A stretch of 13,701 nucleotides of DNA from DASPXY01 sp038227745 (GTDB taxonomy: Bacteria > Planctomycetota > Planctomycetia > Gemmatales > Gemmataceae), in the NCBI GenBank assembly GCA_038227745.1, contig JBBRPS010000196.1, positions 1 to 13,701 on the forward strand, given 5' to 3'. Made by a program: the position numbers and the translations under genes. The notes beneath the pieces are model-generated. The model saw nothing but the letters and a program-made list of their open reading frames with translations. It made no database searches and was not told the origin of the DNA. Below are positions 6,454 to 13,597 of the stretch, in pieces (positions within the stretch are counted from its first letter, which is position 1; each line of letters opens with the position of its first letter).

Positions 6454-7152
6454 ATGGACGCGATCATCCTCGCCGCGGGCCTGGGCACGCGCCTGCGGCC
6501 GCACACCCTGCACACCCCCAAGCCGCTGCTGCCGGTGCGGGGCCGGCCCATCCTCGACTGGGCGCTCGGGGCGCTGCCGCCGGCCGTGGAGCGGGTGATC
6601 GTCGTGGTGCATTACCTCGCCGAACAGGTCGAGGCCTACCTGCGCGGACAGCAGCACTTCGCCGAATGGGTCACGGTGCCGCAGCACCAGCCGCGCGGCA
6701 CCGGCGATGCGCTGCGCCGCTGCCGGGCGTCGGTGTCCTCGGAGCGCTTCTTCGTGCTCAACGGCGACGACCTCTACGGGGCCGCCGACCTGGCCGCACT
6801 CGCGGCCACGCCGGCCGGGTTGCTGGTCCACCCCGTTGACGAGCCGCGCCGCTTCGGCATCGCCTTCGCGCGCCCGGACGGCACGCTGGAGCGCCTTGTC
6901 GAGAAGCCGAGCCTCGAGGGCCGCCACTCCGCGAACACGGGGGCCTATCTGTTTCCGCGTGAGGTCTTTGATATCGAGATTGGACTGTCGCCGCGCGGCG
7001 AGTACGAGATCACCGACTACGTCAGCGGCCTGGCCGCGCGGCAGCCCGTGTATGCGGTGCCGGCCCGCTTCTGGATGCCCATCGGCACCGAGGAGGCGTG
7101 GCAGCAGGCGCAGCAGGAGGATCTCGAGGCGGTGCTGACGGGCCGGAAGTGA
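6454..7152 (+). CDS. Nucleotidyltransferase / sugar-phosphate nucleotide pyrophosphorylase
   Basis: A 232-residue NTP_transferase family protein that should join a nucleoside triphosphate to a sugar-1-phosphate, releasing pyrophosphate. ATG 6454 follows GGAGA (6445-6449) and starts directly in the fold. Signature motif: L6-A-A-G9-L-G-T-R13-L, with K23 in TPKPLLPV. Further blocks are GTGD (82-85, nucleotide contact), NGDDLY (103-108, with D105 as likely metal ligand), E150-K151-P152, N161-T-G and GEYEITD (182-188). There is no left-handed beta-helix acyltransferase domain, so it is not a full GlmU; its size is closer to RmlA-like or MurU-like single-domain enzymes. The nucleotide and sugar cannot be decided from sequence. 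It converges with the downstream hydrolase, 12 bases apart, with no terminator between them. Confidence 0.93.
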   Translation: MDAIILAAGLGTRLRPHTLHTPKPLLPVRGRPILDWALGALPPAVERVIVVVHYLAEQVEAYLRGQQHFAEWVTVPQHQPRGTGDALRRCRASVSSERFFVLNGDDLYGAADLAALAATPAGLLVHPVDEPRRFGIAFARPDGTLERLVEKPSLEGRHSANTGAYLFPREVFDIEIGLSPRGEYEITDYVSGLAARQPVYAVPARFWMPIGTEEAWQQAQQEDLEAVLTGRK

Positions 7153-7164
7153 CCGCACCTTCCC

Positions 7165-7824
7165 TCAGAACCGGCCGCCGCGCCGCCCCACGAACGGGTT
7201 CGAGCGCTGCTCGTGTCCGACGGTGGTCACCGGGCCGTGGCCGGGGTAAATCACCGTCGCCGGCGGCAGCGCGAACAGCTTGCCGCGGATGCCGTCGAAC
7301 AGCAGCGCCGTGTCGCCGCCGGGGAAGTCGGTCCGGCCGACGCTGCCGCGCATCAGCACGTCGCCGCCGAAGACCAGGGGCGTCTCGTCGCGGTAGACGA
7401 AGACGACGTGCCCCGGCGAGTGGCCCGGCAGGTCCAGCACCTCCAGCGTGATGCCCGCCGCCTCGACCACGTCGCCCTCGCGCAGCAGCCGGTCGGCCGG
7501 CGGGCTGACGAGCGGCATGCCGAAGAGCGCACTCAGGTTCGCCTCCGGGTCGGTCAGCATCACCGCGTCGTTCGCGCCGATCAGCAGCGGCGCCTCCGGG
7601 AACGCCCGCTTGAGCGCCGCGTTGCCGCCGATGTGGTCGGAATGTCCGTGCGTGTTCAGGACCGCCGCCACCGTCCGCCCCTCGTCGCGCAAAAACTCCA
7701 GGATCAACTCCGGCTCCAGCCCCGGGTCGATCACCAGCGCGTCGGCGCGCTCCGGCCGCCATACGAGGTACGTGTTCTCCTGAAACGGCATCGAGACGAT
7801 CGTGTGAACCTGCGGCGTCGGCAT
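7165..7824 (-). CDS. Metallo-beta-lactamase-fold hydrolase, YcbL/glyoxalase II-like
   Basis: A 219-residue cytoplasmic MBL-fold protein. The start at 7824 (ATG) has GGAGA upstream and begins MPTPQVHTIV, the usual short N-terminus of the family; longer in-frame starts would add Arg/Gly-rich sequence with no domain. Metal-binding residues visible: H59-G-H61-S-D63-H64, H135 in LPGHSPGH, D155 in FGGD and H196 in YPGHGP. The C-terminal TVGHEQRSNPFV resembles the end of YcbL-type proteins, which are related to glyoxalase II and hydrolyse thioesters. A role in hydroxyacyl-glutathione or other thioester hydrolysis is therefore inference from family. The 13 bases CAACGGAGAAGAC of its leader are identical to those before the convergent nucleotidyltransferase gene. 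Confidence 0.93.
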   Translation of the reverse strand: MPTPQVHTIVSMPFQENTYLVWRPERADALVIDPGLEPELILEFLRDEGRTVAAVLNTHGHSDHIGGNAALKRAFPEAPLLIGANDAVMLTDPEANLSALFGMPLVSPPADRLLREGDVVEAAGITLEVLDLPGHSPGHVVFVYRDETPLVFGGDVLMRGSVGRTDFPGGDTALLFDGIRGKLFALPPATVIYPGHGPVTTVGHEQRSNPFVGRRGGRF

Positions 7825-8138
7825 GGTCTTCTCCGTTGCGGCGGGCGTTGTACCTTTTCCCCTCCGTCCCACTCCCCCCTGTAAAGTATACAGACGCCGG
7901 CCACCCGCGCGCCGCCGTGCCGCACCCGCGCCCGCGCGGCAACCCCTTGCCCCATCATCTCTTCTGCCGCCGTCCGCGCTGCCGGCCACCGCGTTGGTAC
8001 GGTAGTTGCGTTCCCCATCCCCTTGCACAACGTCACAGCACCCGCGGACATCGCCTGTTCCGCTCCTGTCCCCGTGGTCCAGGCACGAACAGGACGACCG
8101 ATCCGTCGCAGCGGAGAGTTTCGAGGAGGGATACCCAA
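7825..8138. other. Divergent intergenic region, MBL hydrolase (-) / DUF1571 gene (+)
   Basis: These 314 bases hold no supported gene. On the minus strand there is a TATACT -10-like box (complement of 7885-7890) inside the small palindrome CTGTAAAGTATACAG (7879-7893), about 60 bases before the hydrolase start, but no good -35 box is found. The hydrolase leader is purine-rich. For the plus-strand gene I see only the ribosome-binding site at 8124-8129 and no clear promoter. Confidence 0.5.
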
Positions 8139-9047
8139 GTGCTGAAAATCATGAGCATCCGCCGCCGTACCGCCGGACGCGGCCGCCGCCTGCCGCCGCT
8201 GCTCCTCGCGAGCGCTCTCGGCGCGACCGTGGCGGCCGTGGTCTCGCTGCCGCAGGGCACGAGCATGCCCGCCGTGTCCGCCGATCCACCCGTCGCCGTC
8301 GGTCAAGGCCCCGTCCAGCCCGTCCCGACGGCGCCGGTGGCACAGGCGGCTGCCCAGGGCGTCCCGCCTGCCCCGCAGAACCCCCTCGACGCCCCGCTGC
8401 GCCTCCTCGCCGAGGCGCGGCAGAGCTACGCCCAGGTGCGCGACTACACCTGCACCCTGGTGTCGCAGGAGCGCGTGCGCGGCAAGCTCCTGCCGGAGAA
8501 CGTGATCGCCTTCCACTTCCGCGCCCAGCCGTTCAGCGTCTACATGCGCTGGCTGGGGCCGAAGGAGAGCGCCGGCCAGGAGGTCTGCTACGTCGCCGGG
8601 CGCAACGCGGGCAAGATGCGCGTCCACGCCGGCAAAGGCCTCGGCGGCCTGGTCGGCTTCATCTCGCTCGACCCGCGCGACCCCAAGGTGATGGAACACA
8701 GCCGCCACACCATCGTCGAGGCCGGCATGGGCAACCTCATCGAGCAGTTCGCCCAGACCTGGGCGACCGAGCGCCAGCTCGGCAAGACGCGCGTCAGCAT
8801 GGCCGAGTACGAGTACGACGGCAAGCGCTGCATCCGCGTCGAGGCGGCGGCGACGGAGGTCAACCCGCAAATGTACTGTTACCGCTCGATCGTGTACTTC
8901 GACAAGCAGACGCGCCTGCCGATCCGCTTGGAGTGCTACGACTGGCCGCGGCAGGGCGGCACGCCGCAGGGGGAACTGCTGGAAGCCCACAGCTACGTCG
9001 GCCTCCGCTTCAACGTCGGCCTACCGGACAACCTGTTCAACAAATAG
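8139..9047 (+). CDS. Secreted DUF1571 family protein
   Basis: A 302-residue protein of the DUF1571 family, found mainly in planctomycetes and of unknown function. I chose GTG 8139 because AGGAGG (8124-8129) lies 9 bases before it; ATG 8151 would be 21 bases from that site. The N-terminus is Arg-rich (SIRRRTAGRGRR) followed by a hydrophobic stretch at about 19-36, consistent with a signal peptide or membrane anchor. A Pro/Ala/Val-rich linker runs to about 85. The conserved domain runs from about 86 to the end: ARQSYAQVRDYTCTLVSQER, FHFRAQPFSVYMRWLGPKE, GLVGFISLDPRDP and VYFDKQTRLPIRLECYDWP. The domain is reminiscent of outer-membrane lipoprotein carrier folds, so lipid or lipoprotein handling is possible, but that is inference. 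Confidence 0.9.
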   Translation: MLKIMSIRRRTAGRGRRLPPLLLASALGATVAAVVSLPQGTSMPAVSADPPVAVGQGPVQPVPTAPVAQAAAQGVPPAPQNPLDAPLRLLAEARQSYAQVRDYTCTLVSQERVRGKLLPENVIAFHFRAQPFSVYMRWLGPKESAGQEVCYVAGRNAGKMRVHAGKGLGGLVGFISLDPRDPKVMEHSRHTIVEAGMGNLIEQFAQTWATERQLGKTRVSMAEYEYDGKRCIRVEAAATEVNPQMYCYRSIVYFDKQTRLPIRLECYDWPRQGGTPQGELLEAHSYVGLRFNVGLPDNLFNK

Positions 9048-9102
9048 CTCGCCGAACGGCGTCCCGCGTGTAACCTCTTCAACAGACACGAACCGAATCA
9101 TG

Positions 9103-9132
9103 GCGAGCCGGGGGCGTTGGCCCCCGGCTCGC
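9103..9132. repeat. Perfect 13-bp hairpin between DUF1571 and CMD genes
   Basis: Arms 9103-9115 and 9120-9132 pair perfectly around the loop GTTG. It starts 55 bases after the DUF1571 stop and ends 25 bases before the next ATG. No T-run follows, so an intrinsic terminator is doubtful; it may block the leader of the downstream operon or be a dispersed palindromic repeat. Confidence 0.8.
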
Positions 9133-9157
9133 TGGCTCGTTGGAAGAGGGAACACGC

Positions 9158-9565
9158 ATGGACATCACCGAGCGCACCGAGCGCGGCGCCCAGTTACTGC
9201 AGCAGATGCTCGGCCCGGAGCAGGCGGAGCGCGTCCGCGCGGGCTGGCGCGAGATGTGCCCGGAGTTCGAGGCCTACGTGACCGAGTTCCTGGCGGGCGA
9301 GATCTGGAGCCGGCCGGGCCTCGACCTGCGCACGCGCAGCCTGGTGACGATGGCCACCCTTGTCGCCCTGGGCCGGGGCCGCGCCCTGGAGTTGAACGTC
9401 CGCTTAGCCCTGAACAACGGCGCCACGAAGCGGGAGATCGTCGAGACGCTCCTGCAGATCGCTCCCTATGCGGGCTTCCCCGCCGCCTGGGAGGGCCTGG
9501 CGACCGCCCAGAAAGTGTTCCAGGAGGGGGAGGGGGAGGGCGAGGGCAGGGCGGCGAACCGATGA
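9158..9565 (+). CDS. Carboxymuconolactone decarboxylase (CMD) family protein, PcaC-like
   Basis: A 135-residue all-helical CMD-family protein. ATG 9158 follows GAAGAGGG; an in-frame TTG six codons earlier is less likely. The core resembles 4-carboxymuconolactone decarboxylase: EFLAGEIWSRPGLDLRTRSLVTMATLVALGR (about 43-73), then LALNNGATKREIVETLLQIAPYAGFPAAWE (82-111). It has no CxxC pair, so it is not an AhpD-type peroxidase. In PcaC relatives I remember, a His sits in the LxxHVRxAL block; here the position is Asn80 (ELNVRLAL), so classical decarboxylase activity is doubtful. The C-terminus is an odd EGEGEGEG tail encoded by a G-rich tract. Its stop overlaps the start of the next gene (ATGA at 9562-9565), so the two are co-translated. 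Substrate unknown. Confidence 0.92.
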   Translation: MDITERTERGAQLLQQMLGPEQAERVRAGWREMCPEFEAYVTEFLAGEIWSRPGLDLRTRSLVTMATLVALGRGRALELNVRLALNNGATKREIVETLLQIAPYAGFPAAWEGLATAQKVFQEGEGEGEGRAANR

Positions 9566-10233
9566 AAAAGATCGCCGAAGGCGTCTGGCAGCTCGCCGGC
9601 TCGCCGCGCGACCTGTTCAACGTCTACCTCGCCGGGCAGACGCTGATCGACGCCGGCACGCGCTGGGCGCGCTGGCGGATCCTGCGGCAGCTCCGCGGCC
9701 GGACGCTGAAGCTGGTGGCGCTGACGCACTGTCACCCCGACCACCAGGGGGCGGCGCGGGCGGTCTGCACGCGCTTCGGCGTCCCGCTGGCGTGCCACGA
9801 GGCCGACGTCCCCGCGATGGAGGGGCGGACGCCGATGGCGCCGGGCAACTGGCTGATGCGCCTCGGCGAGGTGTTCTGGTCTGGGCCGCCCCACCGGGTC
9901 GGGCGCGTGCTGCGCGACGGCGACGAGGTGGACGGCTTCCGTGTCGTCCACGCGCCGGGGCACACGCCGGGGCACGTGATCTACTTCCGCGAGGCGGACC
10001 GGGTGGCGATCGCGGGCGACGTGCTGGCGAACATCCATTTCCTGAACGGCCGGCCCGGGCTGCGCGCGCCGCCGCCGTTCTTCTGCTCCGACCCGCTCCA
10101 GAACCGCCGTTCGATCCTGACGCTGTGGGAGCTGCGGCCGTCGCTGGTGTGCTTCGGTCACGGGCCGCCGCTGCGCGACCTGGCGCAGCTGGAGCGCTAC
10201 GCGGCCCGGCTGCAGGCGCGCATAACCGTTTAG
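9562..10233 (+). CDS. Metallo-beta-lactamase-fold hydrolase, lactonase/glyoxalase II-like
   Basis: A 223-residue MBL-fold protein. ATG 9562 overlaps the stop of the CMD gene (ATGA), and the sequence begins MKKIAEGVWQLAGSPRDLFNVYL, the usual start of the fold. Metal ligands visible: H56-C-H58-P-D60-H61, H134 in APGHTPGH, D153 in IAGDVL and H200 in FGHGP; D30 sits in the LIDAGT strand. No signal peptide, so cytoplasmic. The family includes thioesterases, lactonases and glyoxalases. The coupling to a carboxymuconolactone-decarboxylase homologue suggests both act on one small molecule, perhaps a lactone, but that is inference only. The stop TAG (10231-10233) lies inside the left arm of a long palindrome. 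Confidence 0.93.
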   Translation: MKKIAEGVWQLAGSPRDLFNVYLAGQTLIDAGTRWARWRILRQLRGRTLKLVALTHCHPDHQGAARAVCTRFGVPLACHEADVPAMEGRTPMAPGNWLMRLGEVFWSGPPHRVGRVLRDGDEVDGFRVVHAPGHTPGHVIYFREADRVAIAGDVLANIHFLNGRPGLRAPPPFFCSDPLQNRRSILTLWELRPSLVCFGHGPPLRDLAQLERYAARLQARITV

Positions 10234-10298
10234 CCGCGGTTCGCAGAACCGCGTGCGGCCGTCACCCCGCACGCGGTTCTGCGAACCGCGGCTAAACG
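10227..10298. repeat. Perfect 32-bp nested palindrome between convergent genes
   Basis: Arms 10227-10258 and 10267-10298 are exact reverse complements with an 8-base loop (CCGTCACC). Each arm also folds alone: CGCGGTTC (10235-10242), loop GCA, GAACCGCG (10246-10253). The element includes the stop codon of the upstream hydrolase and ends 20 bases before the stop of the opposing kinase gene. There is no T-run on either side. It could act as a bidirectional transcription barrier between convergent genes, or be a mobile REP/BIME-like repeat that landed there. Confidence 0.92.
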
Positions 10299-10318
10299 AG
10301 GGCTGGTGCGGACGAAAC

Positions 10319-12058
10319 TTAATCCGGATCGCCCGGGGGCAGGATCGGCAGGTCGGCGCTGGTGGCGCCGGGATCGCCGCTCAGCGGGCTCTTGAGCGGC
10401 AGACGCAGGATGAACTGCGTCCACTTGCCCGGCTGGCTGTTCACGACGATGTCGCCGCCGTGCTCGCGCAGGATCTTCCGGCTGACGGCCAGCCCCAGGC
10501 CGGTCCCCTTCGCCCCCTTCGAGCTGACGAACGGCTTGAAGATCTCGGTCACCTTCTCCGGTGGGATGCCGAGGCCGTTGTCCAGCACCAGGATGCGCAC
10601 CCACCCCGCCTCCGGGTCGCGCCGCGTCCCCACCTTCACCTGCGGGTTCTTGCGCTCCTCGACCGCGTCGAAGGCGTTGCCGACCAGGTTCATCAGCGCC
10701 CGGTGAATCCCCTCGAAATCGACCGGCACGGTCGGCATCCCCTGGTCGAGGTCGGACTCCAGCTTGATCCCCGCCTCGCGGGCGCGGCCCTGCATCATCT
10801 CGACCACCTCCGTGACGAGCTGGTTCACGTCCGTCGGCTCGACCGCCGGCTCGCGCTCCTTGGAGTAGGTGAGCATGTCCATGACGAGGTTGTAGATCCG
10901 CCCCTGTGCCTTTTCCGCAATGCGCCAGCCCTGCTGCAAGAGCACGTCGTCCTTCTGCGCCAGGCCCATTTTGAGGAGATCGCTGCCGCTGCGCAGGCCC
11001 TGGAGGATGTTCTTGATGTGATGGGAGAGGTGAGCGATGGTGTAGCCGATGGCGGCCATGCGCTCGGCCTGGACCATGGCCTGGTGATACTGCGTCTCCT
11101 CGACGGCCAGGGCGGCCTGGTGGGCGATGGCGCTCGCCAGGGCCAGGTGGTCCTCGGTGAACTTGCCGCCGGCCGGGTTGTTCCGCTCGACGACGTCGCG
11201 CGCGGTGCTGCGCGTGTCGAGGTAGAGCACGCCCAGCGTCTCGTGGCGGCCCTTCATCGGCACGCAGATCACCTCGCGGATGCCGAAGCGCAGGATGCTC
11301 TGCCCGGTGCTGAAGCGCTCGTCCTGGGAGGCGTCGGCGACGAGCACGCCTTGCTTCTCGCGCAGCACGTGCTCGACGATGGTGCGGCTGACGTCGATCT
11401 TCTCCTGGCCGCTGCCCTCGCGCCGCCAGCGTACGGCCCGCGGTGCCAGTTCGCCGCTGTCCTGGTTGCGCAGCATCACGCAGCCGCGGTCGGCCTCGAT
11501 GGAGCGGAAGATCAGCTCGAGGATGCGGTTGAGCAACTCGTTCAGGTCGAGGATGTGGCTGACGGCCTGGCTGGCCTCGTACATGATCGTGAGGTTCGCC
11601 AGGGCAGTCTTGAGCCAGGGCGTCTTGACCTTGTCCGGCTGGGCCAGCAGTCGGCTGCCCTCGGTTTCGGGGACGCTCTTGATGACGGCGGACGACATCT
11701 CGAGGTCGTGCCGCGTGATCATGCTGATGCGCTCGGCGAGGTCGCCGGCATCGCCCGGCGACTCGCCGCGGCCGGTGCTGTAGACGAGCGTGGTCTGGCC
11801 GATGTGGACGTGGTCGCCCGCCTGCAGGGCCTTGTCGGTGACGCGCTCGTTGTTGACGAAGGTGCCGTTGGCACTGCCGACGTCCATCAGGGAGTAGCCG
11901 CCATTGTCGAGGCGGCGGAACTCGGCGTGGCGGCGGGAGACTTCCGTGTCGTGCAGGCGGATAGGGTTGCCGGCCTCGCGACCGACGCCGAGGCGCAGGC
12001 CGGTCAGCTCGAACTGCTTGCCCTCGTCGGCGCCCTTGATGACCAGCAAACGCGGCAC
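10319..12058 (-). CDS. FHA-GAF-histidine kinase, orphan sensor
   Basis: A 579-residue soluble sensor kinase when read from GTG 12058. That start is favoured because homologous FHA proteins begin PRLLVIKGADEGKQFEL, and because codons upstream are less GC-ended (9 of 35 end in A/T against 3 of 35 after it). An ATG at 12163 with GGAGG 4 bases before it would add 35 residues. Domains: FHA at about 3-95 (RLGVGR 22-27, S41-RRH, NGTF 64-67), binding phosphothreonine partners; a GAF domain at about 172-325; HisKA with LSHHIKN, likely phosphorylated His346; and HATPase_c with N-box N457-LVGN461, LDNGLG (D493), FKPFVSSK and GTGLGL (518-523). No transmembrane segment and no response regulator nearby. 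The FHA input suggests crosstalk with Ser/Thr kinases, which are abundant in planctomycetes; this is inference. Confidence 0.95.
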   Translation of the reverse strand: MPRLLVIKGADEGKQFELTGLRLGVGREAGNPIRLHDTEVSRRHAEFRRLDNGGYSLMDVGSANGTFVNNERVTDKALQAGDHVHIGQTTLVYSTGRGESPGDAGDLAERISMITRHDLEMSSAVIKSVPETEGSRLLAQPDKVKTPWLKTALANLTIMYEASQAVSHILDLNELLNRILELIFRSIEADRGCVMLRNQDSGELAPRAVRWRREGSGQEKIDVSRTIVEHVLREKQGVLVADASQDERFSTGQSILRFGIREVICVPMKGRHETLGVLYLDTRSTARDVVERNNPAGGKFTEDHLALASAIAHQAALAVEETQYHQAMVQAERMAAIGYTIAHLSHHIKNILQGLRSGSDLLKMGLAQKDDVLLQQGWRIAEKAQGRIYNLVMDMLTYSKEREPAVEPTDVNQLVTEVVEMMQGRAREAGIKLESDLDQGMPTVPVDFEGIHRALMNLVGNAFDAVEERKNPQVKVGTRRDPEAGWVRILVLDNGLGIPPEKVTEIFKPFVSSKGAKGTGLGLAVSRKILREHGGDIVVNSQPGKWTQFILRLPLKSPLSGDPGATSADLPILPPGDPD

Positions 12059-12505
12059 GATTCCACCCTGCCTGGTGCGGTTGTCCCCGGGCCCACCCGT
12101 CTGTTTTACGGTAACGAGACCGCCCGGACCGGTCAAGAACGAGTTCATTCCCCTGGCGACCATGTCCCCTCCGAATAGTCTGCTGGTGCGGCGCCTGGCG
12201 CTTCGGCCCCGCTATGGCCCAGGTTGCCCGCCCTGTCTTGACTGTGCAAACGCTGTGCCCGCCGCGGTCCCTCTTGCCGCACGGGGCGCCGAGCCATAGC
12301 ACCATCCGGCGCCGCCCCATTCGTGGCGGCGAGCGGCGGGGCTGGCCCCCACCGTGCAGGCTAGTATCCCGACAGGCTCGACCGGTAGGGTGGGCACTGC
12401 CCACCGGGTAGCGACCGGCGGGCAGTGCCCACCCTACAGGGCGGGCGGTCTGCCCACTAGGCGGGGCCAGACCCGCCGCTCGCCAGGGCTTCGCGGAGGT
12501 GGACC
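12059..12505. other. Intergenic region upstream of kinase (-) and truD (+)
   Basis: About 450 bases between divergent genes. The 105 bases next to the kinase may code for an N-terminal extension if its ATG at 12163 is used. The rest contains the nested palindrome at 12385-12437 and the truD ribosome-binding site GGAGGT (12495-12500). Isolated TTGACT (12238-12243) and, on the minus strand, TTGCAC occur without matching -10 boxes, so I call no promoter. Confidence 0.5.
12385..12437. repeat. Nested palindrome upstream of truD
   Basis: Left arm 12385-12407 pairs with 12415-12437 over 23 positions with one mismatch around a 7-base loop (GTAGCGA). The outer 18 bp (GTAGGGTGGGCACTGCCC) are perfect. 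Each arm contains its own small palindrome: GTGGGCACTGCCCAC on the left and GGGCAGTGCCC on the right. A motif of this type (GGTGGGCACTGCCCACC) is, as I recall, widely dispersed in bacterial genomes as an intergenic repeat. It lies 68 bases before the truD ATG and has no T-run. Confidence 0.87.
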
Positions 12506-13597
12506 ATGCCCGCGGGACTGTTCGACGCGCCGCCCCTGCTGACCGGCGAGCTGCCGGGCCTCGGCGGCCGGATCAAGGCCGAACCGGAAGACTTCGAGGT
12601 CGAGGAGATCCCCGCCTACGAGCCGTCGGGCGCCGGGGATTACCTGTACCTCTGGGTGGAGAAGCGCGGCATGGGGGCCGACTACTTCGGCCGCCAGGTT
12701 GCGCGCCGCCTGGAGCTGCCGCCCGGCGAGGTCGGCATGGCGGGCCTGAAGGACCGGCACGCGGTGACGCGGCAGTGGATCTCCGTCCCCACCGCCGCCG
12801 AGGAGCGCCTGCCGCGCCTCGAGGGCGACGGCATCCGCGTGCTGCAAGTCAGCCGGCACGGCAACAAGCTCAAGGCGGGCCACCTGCGCGGTAACCGCTT
12901 CCGCATCCTCGTCCGCGACGTCGATGCCGCGGCCCGGACCGACGACCGCCTCGCCCGCGTGCTGGAGCGACTGCGGCAGCACGGCCTGCCGAACTACTAT
13001 GGACCGCAGCGCTTCGGGCACGACTTCGAGACGCTGCGGCTCGGCCTGGCGCTGCTGCGCGGCGAACCGCCGCCCCCGTCCCCGTCCGGCCGGCCGCACA
13101 ACCTGCGTCACCCTTTCATGCGCAAGCTGGTGCTGTCGGCAGGACAGTCGGGGCTGTTCAACGCCTACCTCGCCCGCCGCTTCCACGACGGCCTGCTGCG
13201 GCGCGTGCTGCCCGGCGACGTGATGGCGAAATGGCCGTTTGGCGGGCTGTTCGTCGCCGCCGACGTGCCGCGCGAACAGGAGCGCTTCGACGCCCGCGAG
13301 ACGGTGAGCGCCGGCCCGATCTTCGGGCGCAAGACCTTCGCCGCCGGGGGCGAGGCGGCCGAGCGCGAGGCGGCGGTGCTGGCCGACGCCGGGTTGAAGA
13401 CCGCGTCGTTCACGGGCTTCGGCAAGCTGGTACAGGGGACACGGCGGCACAACCTGGTTTACGTGGACGACGTGACGGCCGCGGTGGAACCGGAGGGCGT
13501 GCGGCTGACGTTCACGCTGCCGGCGGGCAGTTACGCGACGGTGCTGCTGCGCGAGGTGATGAAGACCGGCACCGCGGAGGCGGACGAGGAAGGTTGA
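12506..13597 (+). CDS. truD: tRNA pseudouridine(13) synthase TruD
   Basis: A 363-residue TruD enzyme, which converts uridine 13 of tRNA(Glu) and some other tRNAs to pseudouridine in the cytoplasm. ATG 12506 follows GGAGGT (12495-12500) with a 5-base spacer. Landmarks: the N-terminal GGRIKAEPEDFEVEEI (20-35), typical of the family; the catalytic motif GLKDRHAVTRQW (80-91) with nucleophile Asp83; RGNRFRILVRD (128-138); NYYGPQRFG (163-171), matching the conserved NYFGxQRFG; the internal TRUD-specific domain after it; SAGPIFGRKT (268-277); and a closing strand FTLPAGSYATVLLREVM. Length and motif order are those of a complete bacterial TruD. The gene seems to stand alone, divergent from the kinase, with a nested palindrome upstream. 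The last residues (TGTAEADEEG) are a variable tail. Confidence 0.97.
   Translation: MPAGLFDAPPLLTGELPGLGGRIKAEPEDFEVEEIPAYEPSGAGDYLYLWVEKRGMGADYFGRQVARRLELPPGEVGMAGLKDRHAVTRQWISVPTAAEERLPRLEGDGIRVLQVSRHGNKLKAGHLRGNRFRILVRDVDAAARTDDRLARVLERLRQHGLPNYYGPQRFGHDFETLRLGLALLRGEPPPPSPSGRPHNLRHPFMRKLVLSAGQSGLFNAYLARRFHDGLLRRVLPGDVMAKWPFGGLFVAADVPREQERFDARETVSAGPIFGRKTFAAGGEAAEREAAVLADAGLKTASFTGFGKLVQGTRRHNLVYVDDVTAAVEPEGVRLTFTLPAGSYATVLLREVMKTGTAEADEEG

Noticed and set aside
4823..10233. A defence or mobile island built around Uma2 and neighbouring genes
   Set aside because: Neighbours are ordinary metabolic, envelope and tRNA-modification genes in separate short units; no integrase, transposase, toxin-antitoxin pair or CRISPR component is visible.
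10253..12178. Long open frame (641 codons) on the plus strand opposite the FHA-GAF kinase
   Set aside because: Antisense shadow: it begins inside the palindrome, is low-complexity Leu/Val/Ala/His/Asp sequence and has no recognisable domain, while the opposite strand has complete kinase motifs.
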